A model generated the notes under the pieces. The model was not told the DNA's origin. It worked only from the letters and a program-made list of their open reading frames with translations, and searched no databases. Shown here one piece after another: positions 49,848 to 62,185 of a stretch of DNA of 64,000 nt (the stretch's first letter is position 1; each line of letters begins with the position of its first letter). The position numbers and the translations under genes are program-made. This DNA comes from Theristus sp. LFF4_11 (taxonomy: Eukaryota > Nematoda > Chromadorea > Monhysterida > Xyalidae): positions 1-64,000 of the forward strand of contig JASANC010000145.1 of the NCBI GenBank assembly GCA_030248135.1. Reading direction: 5' to 3'.

Positions 49848-50358
49848 TATGCGTCTATCGTCGCCCTGGCTAATTTGTAGTTTTAGCTGATTGGTTGCCT
49901 GAACATCAGGTTAAAAAAATTGGAATGGATATCTTTTAAATTTTGTGATTTCTGTGTGTTTAGTTTGCGTGGGCAAACAGTGAGATTCTCAATAGAAAAA
50001 TCTTGTTTATGATTTGTGAGTTGCAGACAAATCAGAAGCAGCAATTTTCATGTCAAATAAACTTCTTGTTCGAAAACAGGAACGATAGCTGACGACGACG
50101 ACGTTTACCCTCGAAAAAATTTGCTGCAGAAAGTGTTGCCATGAAAACTGCTGCTTTTGATTTGTCTTCATTTCATAAATCGAAAACAAGACGCATTTTC
50201 CATCAAAATCTCACTGTCTACCCACACAAAACAAACGCACAGATATCACAAAGCTAGAAAAAAGAAAATGTCCATTTCAATTTCTTTTTTTGAACCTGAT
50301 GTTTCAGGCAACTAATCAGCTAATACTACAAGTTATCCAGGGCGTCTATAGACGCGTC
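49848..50358. mobile_element. foldback element, ~511 bp
   Basis: Left arm (about 49848-50053) and right arm (about 50140-50358) are inverted copies of about 200 bp with moderate divergence. The ends read GCGTCTAT...CGCCCTGG; inner parts share TAGCTGATT(G/A)GTTGCCTGA and CAGTGAGATT(C/T)T. The loop is about 85 bp. No coding capacity. It carries the GCTGATTGGT core also found in the smaller MITE family, suggesting shared ancestry of the termini. Confidence 0.88.
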
Positions 50359-52305
50359 AGATTTCCTAGATTTATATGCCGTTATCCCATCGGTATATGC
50401 ATTCACAATTAAACGCTAGCAAAACACGCAGCATGGAACACCATATGTGTGCATCTTTTATTTTATTTAGTTTTTTTGCCGAACCATACCGCACCCCATG
50501 TCTTTGCTGTGTTTTTTACTCATTCACTCTCGAGTGGGAGGTCCCGAAACTTTTTTTTATTCCGCCATAGTTTGCATTATCAGAATCTGTACAATCTCCG
50601 CAGTATGTTTCAAGGGGATTTACATGCAGGATGGGCCGCCGTGTGGCGCGCCATTTTATAATTGAGTGAGCGCTTTTTCCACCGGCCACCAGCACCAGAG
50701 AGAACCCTGACAAATTCCAATGCAAAACTTTTCCGTTGCTGATGGAGCATAGCTTTGCTCTCTCGCACTTTTGTTTCTTTCATTGCGCACATGTGCGCAG
50801 TTGTACATACGTGATTCCATAATTTCGGCTTCGTAACTAACCGGAAATTGTTGTGCGCGCCTTTCGCTGTCAGCATTGTTATGCATCAGTTTTTGCACAG
50901 TGGTCTCCTCCGGATCAAAAATATCCGGACTAGAATCTGTTCTTTCGCGCTTTTTTTAGTTTTTATATTTTCCGAAACTTCTGTGTCTTGACTTCGGAAC
51001 TACTGTTCATGTCCTGAGGCAATGACAATATTGGTATTCAAATAGGTTGGTGTTTTAATTAAATCTTTGAGATATAGTAAACAGAGGAATCGACAAAAAA
51101 GTGCTAGATTCAGCTGTGTACATAAAAATTGTTTAATCGCATCATAAACATTCGAAATCGACAATGGCAAGGGAATCAGTCGCTTTATATCACAATGTTT
51201 TTTTGCTGCTCTGGCGGTCTCATGCCGTGAACACAGCCATCAACCAAGCACCAACACGCAACGTATGCTTGTGACATACGGCAGCTGCGGTGCACGCACA
51301 CACGCACGAGCACAAGGTTGGGCTCGTTATATCGCTTTTTGCTATTTTGCTGTTGGTTTTCGAAACTGTAATTTACTGTTTTTTTCAATTCGCAGCATCA
51401 GGCTGGCTGCATTTTCAAAGATCAGCATGACTTTCTCGAACACCAAATTTTTTGAAAATGTCAAATTTCAAGGTTTGACTGCATCAGCACTGACAAAAAA
51501 TCATAGCTCTAGCAGCACTAATGCTACACAGGCCGCTAAAAAGGGTTTTCAGTACAGTCACGCATATTCAGCAGCAATGATTTGACAATAATGTCTTGCT
51601 GCTGCATGTAAATTTGTTGCAGAGACCAATAAAACCTGAACCTGAACATAGACTGCTTCCGTTGTCATGCCCGGTATATTTATGAAAGAAACTCGCTTTG
51701 CTGCCTGGGCGGGTGGCTGCATATCTGCTGCCACTTCGAGTGTTCAAGCGTTTTGCTGAGAAACTACGTTTTTGTGACTGCAAAACTTTGCTTCAAGCTT
51801 ACAGCTGACCTTTGTGTTGCTCGGGCTTGTTGTTTTGAATTTTTCCAGACTCCTTTTCACCCCTTTTTTATTATTCGGGAATTTAGTTACTAGAGTGTGT
51901 CAGTCGTTTATGCTACGTTCGAAACCTCGGTTAAAAAAACGGTGGCTAATGCATTTCTGAAAAGTTCACCTCGGCTCACACCATCATGTTTTTAGTTGAT
52001 GACTTGCTGCAATATGCTTTCTATCATTTTGCTTGTTTGTGTGTATGTTTTCATTCTCCGTATTCGGTTCTAATTTGAGCTCCGATGATATATGAGACGA
52101 ACGCTAATGGGAAATCATTATCAACGTTAATTATGCTGAAAAGCCAAACGATATTTGATAGATAGCCAAACATCTGCAGCCGTATGTGCGCGCGCTGAGT
52201 TCTTGTGTAACAGTGACAAGGTACACACGGTTTTGTTTGTTTGGCAAAAAAACGTGAAAAAAACCGTTTGCAGAGAGCAAATTCAAGTAAATATATGCGA
52301 AAACT
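50359..52305. other. intergenic, nothing supported
   Basis: About 1.95 kb upstream of the two-TM gene, AT-rich with scattered short frames. The GC content rises only after 52300, where coding starts. No RNA gene or repeat is evident. Confidence 0.45.
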
Positions 52306-53043
52306 ATGGACGAAAACGACGATGAAAACAATAAGCGAGTGGAGTGCACGGCAAATGCTAAGCGCGTTGCATTCGCCCGCCAGCAGCCGCCGTGTAGCGG
52401 CCATTGGCTGCTGCTCTCCAGCGCTGCGTGTCTGAGTGTGATCGTGCAGCCGGTGCAGTCGGCCACCAAGTCCGGCGGCAACGTGCCGCTGCACATGGGC
52501 AGTCTCCGCCCACACCGGGTCGCCTCGTGCCAGCTGCGCGAATGGACGTGGCGCTGCGAGACTGCTGCGGACTTCAACGCGTGCTGCGCGCACCTCTGTC
52601 CCGGGCGACGTCGGCAGCTGACGAAACGTCGCGTCTACAGTCCGCATTTCCTCTACTATCCGCTCGAGTGGGCGTGGGAGAATCTGACGACGGCCGAGTG
52701 CCTCTGTTGCGTTGAGCGGCCGGACGAGACCGAGTTCGTGTTGACGTTCGGCTTCTGGTCGTCGCTGCTGCTGCTGGTGTTGACGACGGCGCAGGCGATC
52801 ATCGTCGCGTGCACCACGTTGACGTTCGACGCGTACAGATTCCGTGCGAAGACGCGCGCGACGCTGCGAACGGACGCACGGACACGACAGCATTCTGGCA
52901 CGGTCGTTGCTAATAATGTTCGCGGGCATTTGTTGGAGAAACGAAACAGGCGAAGACAGGTGGACGCGAGCAGAGAACCACGCCGACAAAAGCAGGACGA
53001 CACGGCTGATCTGATGGAGACACGGGTAACGTTTGAACGGTGA
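52306..53043 (+). CDS. single-exon two-TM protein with cysteine-rich loop, family unknown
   Basis: A 245-residue frame in a sharply GC-rich block (about 52370-53000), starting at an ATG in good context. An acidic N-terminus (MDENDDEN) precedes a hydrophobic segment at about 33-50, then a loop with eight cysteines (75, 84, 93, 94, 98, 132, 134, 135), an NLT glycosylation site at 126 and many aromatics. A stronger membrane segment spans about 143-172, and the basic tail (about 70 residues) is rich in Arg/Lys. The outline, two helices flanking a cysteine-rich loop, recalls half of a claudin or tetraspanin, but I recognise no signature. A GTAACG near 53025 could act as a donor, so the last ten codons may be replaced by another exon. 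Frames on the opposite strand in this block lack any membrane logic and are treated as shadows. Confidence 0.6.
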   Translation: MDENDDENNKRVECTANAKRVAFARQQPPCSGHWLLLSSAACLSVIVQPVQSATKSGGNVPLHMGSLRPHRVASCQLREWTWRCETAADFNACCAHLCPGRRRQLTKRRVYSPHFLYYPLEWAWENLTTAECLCCVERPDETEFVLTFGFWSSLLLLVLTTAQAIIVACTTLTFDAYRFRAKTRATLRTDARTRQHSGTVVANNVRGHLLEKRNRRRQVDASREPRRQKQDDTADLMETRVTFER

Positions 53044-53421
53044 TATAACGTTTGTTTAAATGATTGCTAAATGATAATGGTTTAGAAAGTCCTTTCAAGT
53101 TCGCAGATTTATTAGTGTAGTCCCAACAAAATTGATAACTTTTTGAACAACGCAGTTTTGTTTTCCATGTTTTCGTTTTGATTTTTTATACTTCGTTTGT
53201 TTCAGACTCATTCGTGAATTTTATACTTATCTTCACTCCGACTCTAGTAAGAATTCAGTGGTGCTATGAAAAGAATAAATGTAACTTATTCTCGTAAGAT
53301 CACGTCGTTTTCATCCACTGATCATTACGCGGTCACTGTGCACGTGGATTGAAATGTCTATCAGTTGCCGGTAAATCTTTCTAATTCGAGAAAACAACAG
53401 TTTGGTAAACGCTGAAAATTT
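53044..53421. other. short convergent intergenic
   Basis: About 380 bp between the 3' ends of the two-TM gene (+) and the PhyH gene (-). AT-rich. AAAAGAATAAATG near 53270-53282 on the + strand contains AATAAA and could serve as a polyadenylation signal for the + gene. Confidence 0.4.
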
Positions 53422-54987
53422 TCATGCAGCGCGGATATTTGGGTTCGTTTTCGGATCTGTAAATTCGCGTGCACTGATTTTCAAATCGGTGCACGTTTTT
53501 AGTGCGTGAGAATCGTAGCGAGTCAACGGGTATTGGCCGTAGATCGCATTGTAGTGCAACTGCTTGGGGCTGTTCGTCGAAACGTTGTAGCTGGAAAATA
53601 GTTGTGTTCAAAACAAGCTAGCACATGTGCTGGCCCTTGCAATACGTTTTACCGCACAGGCCTTAATATATGTCAACATTTGTTCAGTCTGTTGTGTTGA
53701 CCTGACAATCTAAAAATGTTTTCACCTGCGTTAAAAATGTAGCCAACTTTACTTTATTTGCTTATTTGCTAACCTGAAGATCAAATTCCAGCGTTTCACG
53801 TTCGAATTGTTGACATCACTGTGATGCAGCATGTTTGCGTGGAACATCACACAGTCGCCCGGTTGCAGATCGCAGTGCAACGTTGGTAGAACCTGACAAT
53901 TGATTAGTTAGACATTGTGTCAATTTTATTGTCAGGCGTACCAACAAACAAACTTGTATCAATCAATAATCAATGCCAAATATCCTATTATTCTAAAATG
54001 AAGTTGCGCCGCACGTTTTGCACTAATTCGACGCGTTCTGGAGCAGCAGCGGTTTGCCCGGCAATGATCTGATGCTCGATGCGTCCGCAGCGATGCGAAC
54101 CTTTGATGACCTGTGAAAATTTCCCCTGACAACTTACCGTAGTTTCTTGATTCCGCAGAAAGAATATTCGAAATCAGCCGATCACCTACCTGGAGTCCAC
54201 CGTTGTTTCTGTCACTTTGCGTCAGCGCAATGCAGCACGTGATCATCTGTGGAAACGGAGCCTTATTCTTGTACCAGTAACTGCGTGTGATAAATCTTCA
54301 CGTACTATTTTCAGGTGTTGACAATGTTTTTTAAACCCTGAAACTCTAACCCATAGTCCTGGTGCCAGTGCACGATTCCGCCCGTCTTTTCGCGTTTTTT
54401 AACCACTTTTGCATGGTATAAATAGAGCTCGCCTTCGTTGAGGAGCTATTGAATCATAAGTGAAACGTTTCAGTGTTTAGCTTTCTATAAACAGGCTTGC
54501 AATGTATGTTTGACCTGTTCAGCCAGCCCAACGGTTTTCGCGTTGCCAGCAGTGCGTCCGAGCACGTCAGTGCCCGGCTCAATCCACTGGCCGACGTTGT
54601 ACTGCTTGCCGCCTGTGTCATTCATTGTGAAGTGCGATTCGTTGAACTGCTGGCATTGCTCGAGCGCATTCTTTAGCTTTTCGATTTCAACTGCCGATAA
54701 CAGATTCCTGTGAACAAAGTTGGGTTGCTTACTGGAATTCCGTTTGTGTCACATAAACAAGGAAACTTGAAAAACTCCATTAATGCTAGCCTAATAATCA
54801 GAAATCCGTCGCGCGCGAAATCGTCAACCATTTGAGGGGTTGCTGCCGGAGTTCGGATGTCATCGTTGTCCACGAATTCGTAAACACTTTCTGTGTTTTA
54901 ATGCAAAAATATTCGAAGTCACTCACAGTTGTTTTTTCCTTTTCTGTTTTCGGTAAAATGTTTACCTTCAAGTTTCGTAAATGACAT
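53422..54987 (-). CDS. phytanoyl-CoA dioxygenase-domain protein (PHYHD1-like)
   Basis: Fe(II)/2-oxoglutarate-dependent oxygenase, 302 residues in eight exons: 54987-54966, 54890-54767, 54707-54515, 54445-54351, 54280-54190, 54110-54015, 53892-53774, 53590-53422. The N-terminus has the family start VDDFARDGFLII, then LLSAVEIEKLKNAL. Iron ligands are His141 and Asp143 in HWHQDYG and a distal His in FHANMLHHSDVNNS (230 or 231); an Arg about ten residues later should hold 2-oxoglutarate. GYWYKNKAPFPQM, NNGGLQVIKGSHRCGRIEH and the YNVSTN end are family-typical. Length is close to PHYHD1 (about 290) and there is no PTS2-like leader, so a cytosolic enzyme is more likely than peroxisomal phytanoyl-CoA hydroxylase. 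Exon 2 adds LALMEFFK against the family alignment; if the exon instead ended at GATTATTAG (54795), it would need a non-GT donor. Substrate unknown. Confidence 0.92.
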
Positions 54988-55584
54988 CGCGCTTTGTATT
55001 GGGCTTCTTCCAACTATGCCGATAAAATAATGTGAAAACAATCTTGCGGTTGGTTAAGTTTTGTGGAACACGTGACTTTTTTCCGTTTGCGATAAAATCT
55101 GCCATGCTGAAGCTGCATAAGTTGCCATGAAATGTGTAGGTTGTTTTTACAACCGCACAGAATAGATTTTTTTGTGTACGTTGCAATGACAAACACAATA
55201 TCGCAAGATAATGGACCCAAATAATCTTAAATTCGATCCGTGTAAATAGTTCAGAAAGACACCGTAAATTTTATCACAACATTAAACATGGAACAAATAA
55301 GACAAAAATATCTTAATATCACTCAAGACATTAAGCGGAATGCTTTCAAGTCCATTGGATCCATAGCGAACGACATTTTGCGAATGTTCATTGCGTCTGA
55401 CAGATTTTGTACTCCATTGATCGCGGTCTCCTGTACTGAGTGAAAGCCAAGCCCAGTCAACATCTGGCGTAGCACTGGCTGAAAGTGACAGTATTGAATG
55501 TGCAGTCAAACTGACGACCTTGAGCCAGATATACAAAAGAAAACGAGCAATAGGTGAATTTAGAAGTGTGTAGTTTTATTATTT
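54988..55584. other. intergenic between PhyH and mannosidase genes
   Basis: About 600 bp holding the PhyH promoter and the end of the mannosidase transcript. On the minus strand an AATAAA (complement at 55575-55580) lies about 170 nt beyond the mannosidase stop, right beside the MITE, and is a plausible polyadenylation signal. A short minus frame near 55290-55536 has no domain and is not called. Confidence 0.5.
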
Positions 55585-55737
55585 TACAATCGAACTCTAA
55601 ATTATAAGCAATCAGTGGGTTAATTGCTGTTTGCGGTAGGCAATCACCAGCACAGAAAGCATGCATCGCGTGATCACCAACCAATCAGCGATCACCAACC
55701 AATCAGTCGATTGCCTACAAGTTAGCGTTCGACTATA
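55585..55737. mobile_element. small MITE, copy at mannosidase 3' end
   Basis: Terminal inverted repeats of about 30 bp: left TCGAACTCTAAATTATAAGC, right its near complement ending GCGTTCGACTATAG. The centre has TGCATCGCGTGATCACCAAC and repeated CACC(A)ACCAATCAG. The right end lies about 13 bp from the mannosidase stop codon (55753-55751), so the element makes up most of that gene's 3' untranslated region. Confidence 0.8.
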
Positions 55738-55750
55738 GAGCGCGTGTTTT

Positions 55751-58700
55751 TCACCGACTGACATCGATCTGATTTGGCAGAAACGAGCACGCGGTCGTGA
55801 CGAGCTGCTGCTCTGCGAAGCGTCCGTCGATCGCCCACCGATGCAACACGAGCAGCCACTGGGCGCCGCTGTCGCCGAGGGGTCGCAGGTGCACGATTTC
55901 GTAGTTGCACGGCCACAACGCGTCACTGCCGGCGGCCAGCAAGAACTCGCCGCCGTCGCTCATCGCCGCGAGCTGTCTGTCCCAATGCTGCTTCTCGTTC
56001 GTCTCGTACTCCATGACCAGCGTGATCGGCGGCGTCATGAGCAGCGTGCGAGCGTGGTGGCTGTTCAGACTGGCGTACTGCGTCGACGCCGCTATCGGAA
56101 ACACGAACCTCGATGAGGAATTGTCTCTGCTCGCGGTTTGTCGCTCAAGAACGATCGTGAATTCACTTTTCGTCGGTCGACAGTCGTCCATCATTCCGTC
56201 GCTACCGCCGCCGACTCCTTTGGAGTCGTCCTTTCGTGTGTAACGATCTGGAATTACAAAACTTTGAATTCCGCTCACTGTTCAGGACAGCCTACAGGTT
56301 TGCAAGATGAAATGATTTGGATTTGAAATATATTATATGGTTTCAGGAAGATCGGAGGCACAAAGTTTCACGCCCTTAAAAAACCGCAAAATCGAACCAA
56401 ACCCTAGATACGTCACCAGACGTTGACGTTCATCGTAACCTCATATTTTGAATTCCGTAAAACATTTTTGTATCCCCGCGTGCAAACGCATTGAGTCTCG
56501 GATACAAAATTAAAGATAATACCGACCGAGCATTATCTCAACAGTGCTGTTATCGACGTTCCACGGTCTAACAGTGACCCCATGTCCGTAGTCTGCGTGT
56601 ATGCTCAATCTCAGTTGTGTGTCACCGTCTATCGACAACGTTGCTCCCATTGGCTGATAGTTGATAGCGATTTTTTCGTTGGGATTGAATGTCCGTCTGA
56701 GCATCTGAATGGATTTGGTTTAGAAATTTCAATTCAGAATCTTTGTTCACAATGTGTTATTGTATAGTTAAAACCATCCAATCCAACACAACCTACTTGT
56801 AAACCTAGATTATCCGTATAAAACTGATTGTCGCTACGGCGAATGGTGCTATTCAATTGAACAATTAGATTTTCGTTGTCTTTGTGGATGTTACTCAAAT
56901 CGACCACGTTCTTCATCTGTATGTTTGGGCTTATTGCTGAAATTGACATTATTTTGACAACTTTCACTTTGTCTGCGCCGTCTCCTACTTAACGTACCAT
57001 CGACACAAACAGCGTGGTGTATCCGATGCGCCAACGAATGAACGCAGGATTCCAGAAAACCGTCGATTATTAGAAAACTGGTTGGTAATGGCCACATCTG
57101 ATGAAAAATTTTAAAATTCTGCTAAAACCACTGCAAAGCAAAAATAAATAAAAAAATCACTTGCAGATGGTGGAGATGGCGGGTCCAATACGTATGGCCC
57201 CTGTGCTCCGTAACGCAATGGGCCCAGAGCTTGTCGCTGTTCCACTTGTTCCTCAATTGACATCTCTGTGTAATCGGCAAAGTTTATCGTGAATGGAAAG
57301 GTGACTTCGCCGACTGCAGGATGCTTGATTGCCTGCAGTTTGTAAAAGTTCTTTTTTTCACTTTTGTTGTTTTTGTTTCTCTGGAATGAAAAACATACTT
57401 GGAGCAGGCCCGTTTGTGGGTCATGCAGCGTTGTGACCTCACCATACGGAACTGTCATTTCCACATGAGATCCATTGGGGTCCAAAAATTCTTTTTTAAA
57501 AAGTCTGAAAAGCCATTTGATTGGTTTTCTGTTTTATTCAAACGCCTTAAAACGAAACAACAGCAGACAGGCAAACCTGAATGCTGGCGCGTCAGTCAAA
57601 TTGCCAATTCTTAAAGACGAAAATCTTGTTGGAGGCTTCACTGTATCGGTAAAGTTCAACATGAAATACTGAATCGATAGAGGTGCCAAACGTGCAGAGA
57701 ACACAACCTGAGCAGGAGAACGTACTTAAATTTAAAATAAAACTGTACCGAAGCAAAGACAAAAACCTCGAAGCAGTCCCGGTCGACGGTTCCGTTCATG
57801 ATGGAAGGATTGATTTGAGCCTCGATGACATCAGCCAGCAGCACATCAATCACCGTCACCATCGGGTTGCGCAGGCGCACGCGTGTCAAATGCTCTCGCG
57901 CAAATGAGGCCGCATTGAAGACTTTCAGTATTCTACACCAAACAACTGCGAACCATCATGTAAACCAAATCACATTGAAAACAACTAATAAAAACGAACT
58001 TTCAAAGGCATAAAATCTATTTATAGCATACATCGCATCACCAAGTTCGCCAACAAGACATTCTGTTTGATCAATCTCCTCGTATTTTGTGCGTTTCTCC
58101 AGCTGGAAAACTAGACACGTAGTTCCGTTTGTTTGTTGCATATTCAGATAATATTGTGTAGCAAGAGACGTATTCATTATTCAAACCGTGCTCCATTTTC
58201 CGCCGGCTGATATTGATTTGGTGATCACCTGATCCAGATGCAGCAGAGCCATGAACATCCTAAACATGAGAAACGGACTTTCTTGAAAAGTGCATTTGCA
58301 ACAGTTGAACGATACATTTCAACTTTGAACGCCATATTCACTTACTTTTTACCGTAGTCAGTGGCCACCGACTTCTTGCTGGTGCCCGTAATTGCGTCGT
58401 GGTGTTGGAACAACGCCAGCTGGCGCCGTGCCGTGCTGAGCATCTGCATTAAGCTGCCCCGCTCGATTGCTTGCTGCCGAGCTGCCTGGTTTCCAATGCC
58501 ATGCTTTTGTTCGTATGCCCATTGTCCTTCCGTGCTTAGCGTTGTTTGTTTGCTAAGATAGTGGCAAACCAGTAAATCCACACCTCGCACTCGAGCCTGC
58601 AGGTTACTGGCCATTATTAGACAGGAACAATATTGACCTCACGCTAGAAACACTGACCATTTCTGTTTTTGTTTTAGAAATTTTTATTGTGTCCGAAATG

Positions 58701-61299
58701 GTCAATACACATATGTATTTTATCAGAAATGGTCAGTTATTCATTTTATTAGACATTGGATTAAAATTCAAAAACGGAAACGGAATTTTTTCAAATAAAG
58801 TTAAAAAAACTAGCCAGTAGTTGACGTTCTCGATGTTTGTTGAACGGTCGAGACGTAAAATAACCGGTCCAATAATCCCTCATGAATTCTGTGTATGGAA
58901 AGAAGTCACCGGAAACTGTGGCCAGCGGCGCTTTGTCCAATTTACGTTGACGTACTTCATTGAAGTATTCCGTTAGCACACCATATTTCACATCTGAATT
59001 GAAATTTTCGTATAAAAAAGTTTGATTCAATTGACAACAACGCTACAACTGAAAACTAAATGTTCGTTGCTTTTACCAATGTTCCATTCGGTGTTATTGT
59101 TGATGTAGTCCATCAATGGAGTGAGATTTTCGTGAACAATTTTGAATTCGTCCACCGTAGTCCACCGAAAATCGTCTCCCCAAATGTTCAGCACAACGTT
59201 TTCCGTGTTATAAGCAGACGCCAGTGACCTCCATTGTTTGACAAGATCTGCCGACCTGAATAACAGCTTTCATTCGATCGTTTTTGATTTTTATTGAAAA
59301 AAAACTTTTTTAGGGTCAACCTCACTTGACTGCAAGATTTTCGTCGGTGATTTTCACTGGACCAGGTTTACCATTTTGGCAGACTTGCACGTCTGGATAC
59401 CTTAGCAACCGCTTAAAATCGTACTGACAACAGACGCCGGCGTCGAAACCGCATGAGTATGGCACGGTGTAGGCAAGCGACGGCAGCACGTGCGTCAGAA
59501 CATTGTGTGTGCCGTGTGCGTCTCAAATGGTGTCATTAAACATCATCGTTTGTTGGCAACTAAAGCAACATTTGTGGCTTTCAAAACATTTACGGTTTGT
59601 CAGACACACGCACACACCGAACTGTTGCTGCCATTGAAACGGATTCAATCGGTGTTTGAACATTCGTAGCTTTGTGGAGCGTGGCACACGTGAGAGGATG
59701 TGATTGTGAATGTTGGCTTTGCTCAGTAGGTACGGCACTGTGGGACCGTAGCCGAACGGGTCAATCGACCAGCCAGACTTCACAGAGTAGTTCGCTGCGC
59801 AGGGAAACGTAGTTAAGGGGTCACATTGTGCTTTGGACTTTGTTGAAAAAGTAAGCATAGAGACTACTACACGTGATACACTTCGAGAACGAGGCTACTA
59901 AGTCGACTACTAGTCGAACACTAAAATTTAGGCAATCAGCTGATTGGTTGGTGATCACGTGATCCGTGCTTTCTATACAGGCAATGCTGTGGGGGCAGAG
60001 TCTGTCCCGTACAGGAAAGCATATGCATCAAGTGTTCACCAATCAACCAGCTGATTGCCTATAATTTAGAGTTCGGCTGTATTGCTAATAAAAACACGTT
60101 TCTACAGTATTCGTAACACGTAAACTTGATTTTAGTGTAGCCAGCCTCCATATTTTCATTCCGTGCACTAACCAAAGACGCTCGCGAGAAACTGATGTCC
60201 CTCGATGATGTTATCGATGGTGGCGAAGAAATGCGCGCTCGCTTCATCAGTCATCGTCCAAGAGCCGAGCGTCAGTTCGAGACGACCCTCGTGCACCAGC
60301 CTGAAGTAGTGCACAATCAGTGTTTTAGTTAAAACTGGATGTCAAAAAAGCTGGACACTTGAAACTGGTCGACCTTCTCACGGTACTTCGCTGGTCGCTT
60401 TTCAGTTTCTGCCACCACGGATAGAGAAAGGAGGCCTCAGCGAACGTGAACGTCATGTCCGTCGTGTTGCTAAGAAAGGCCAGCATCGAATTTAAAATGC
60501 CATCCACCGTGATCTGATATGACTCGTATGTTTGCAACCATCCTGCAAACTTGTATATGATAACACAGTTTTGCGCATATGATGCTGAATTTGCAACTGG
60601 TTGCAGTTGAAAGAGTCAATGAAATGACGCCTTGTGATGAAAGAGCGAAATATGAAAAATTACATTGATTCGAACGACATCGTTTTATCGGTTGTTTTCC
60701 AAAATCTTACCCGGATCACAATGGGAGTGCGGAACAATGAACACCATTAGTTTCTCTTTTGATTCCGATTCTTTCAAATAAAATTCGTTGCCTCTGGACT
60801 CGGTCTTTGGGATTCCACCACCGTTGGGGTCAGTCTGTAACACCAAATAACAAAGTTATCAAAAAAGCAGTGACAGTCTTGATCATGCGAGTTATACTGA
60901 CAAAAAACTAACAAAAAAAGATAGTTTTAGTACTGACCGTTTCCCAAGTAGTGCGCGGTGACAGCGGCACCAAAAATATTTGTGAATCAGCTCTATCGTA
61001 GCCACTTTTCTTGCGCATCTCGCTTCGATCGACAAAGACATTCTGAATTTTTTAGTGATTTTGGCACACGTCATTTCACACGTTGGAATATAATTTGATA
61101 TAAAACAAACCTTTGTCATTTTTGAAACTTTAAAAAATCTTATGATTTTTAAAGATAAATCCCTTAAGCAAGAAAGCACGTGTACCCGTGTTCTGCTGAC
61201 GGTCTTGCTAGGCCAAATGTGGTAAATTATATGGAAAATCAGCAGTAATATGAGCACTGCTGCAATCGTGCGCACGTGCCTCTGCGGGTAAAATCGCAT
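55751..61299 (-). CDS. Golgi alpha-mannosidase II (GH38)
   Basis: Type II Golgi glycosidase that trims two mannoses from GlcNAc-Man5 during N-glycan maturation. Twenty exons give about 1073 residues: 61299-61186, 61042-60938, 60834-60711, 60542-60374, 60300-60173, 59794-59618, 59521-59326, 59255-59077, 58993-58811, 58637-58346, 58259-58229, 58102-58042, 57921-57767, 57707-57577, 57504-57399, 57332-57161, 57097-56994, 56916-56797, 56704-56527, 56247-55751. A membrane anchor ([17 protein letters not shown]) follows a short basic N-terminus. GH38 marks: HSHCDPGW (zinc ligands His111, Asp113), SGWSIDPFG (nucleophile Asp225), GDDFRW (acid/base Asp365 or 366), [30 protein letters not shown] (zinc His538), FYTDNLGLQ and [19 protein letters not shown]-type [15 protein letters not shown] is also present. 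The usual Asn of HSHNDPGW is Cys. The exon at 57097 is the least certain. Intron 5 holds a MITE. Confidence 0.97.
59907..60082. mobile_element. small MITE, copy in mannosidase intron
   Basis: Terminal inverted repeats of about 50 bp: left TCGAACACTAAAATTTAGGC then AATCAGCTGATTGGTTGGTG; right is its complement with few changes. The centre has GTGATCCGTGCTTTCTATAC. It lies entirely within the intron between 60172 and 59795 of the mannosidase gene. It belongs to the same family as the copies at 55585 and 44825. Confidence 0.85.
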
Positions 61300-62185
61300 T
61301 ATCGAACATTGATGATCTCAGCAAAAGTTGCCACTTTGTTGCATTGTCAACTGTTTTCACTTCTTCTGACTGTTCATAAACCATCTTCCACACGGCCAAC
61401 AGTTTGTCGACGCCATTATTCAGGCAAAAAGGACTAGTTTGGGTACGCTGTTCCTAGAGCTAGTCACAGTGTAAGGCTATTTCCGGGCTATTTCAAGGCT
61501 AAGCTTTTTTCTCTACTTTGTATTGCACAAAGTAAATGCTGTGCCGATCTTACCGAAATTTGTTTGCTTCTTTATTTGCACTGCCAGGCAAAATCCAAAA
61601 AACTTGATGGAAATATAGCCAAGCCATGAGTAGCTTGAAAATAGCTTTAGCCTGGGAAGAACCTAGGAATAGCGTAGCTTTAACCTTATATTTTTGCTTG
61701 TAACACCGAAAAGATCATTGAATTGCGCAGCATTGTGGGCTGTATGTTTAAATGAATTGCAAACGCGCACAATATCTCTTCATCAATAAAGACGTTATTT
61801 TTCTTTTCAAACGCGCCGCATATTGGTGGGCTTTCTGCATTTATAAACGTGTGATGTATGTGTGTGCGTGTTTTATTTATTTTTGAAAAACGTCTTCACC
61901 AAAAAGGAAAATCACATAGGTACAAATGTACATGTACGTGTAGATGGATGTGTATTCAGCCTGTTAGTTATGTATTCGAAAACAAAAAAAGTTAAAGACG
62001 ACACACGGAAGAAACAACAAAACACATGCGCTGAAACCAGTCTATCTGGCCACAAAAAAACATGCAGGCTTCGAACTAAGTGCATTAAAAACTTGTAATT
62101 TTCAATTTCATTAAAACATATACCGGTGTTGCCAGTTTTTCCGCGAACCACACACATCGCTCATTTGGTAAGGCTTTCTTTGATT
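61300..62185. other. upstream region of the mannosidase gene
   Basis: About 890 bp with no supported exon. The repeated phrase GGGCTATTTCAAGGCTAAGC and similar words near 61475-61505 and 61610-61660 hint at short degenerate repeats, but nothing clear. It should hold the mannosidase promoter. Confidence 0.4.

Noticed and set aside
52051..52989. 312-codon frame (-) opposite the two-TM gene
   Set aside because: Arg/Gln-rich composition without domains; it is the expected antisense shadow of a GC-rich coding exon.
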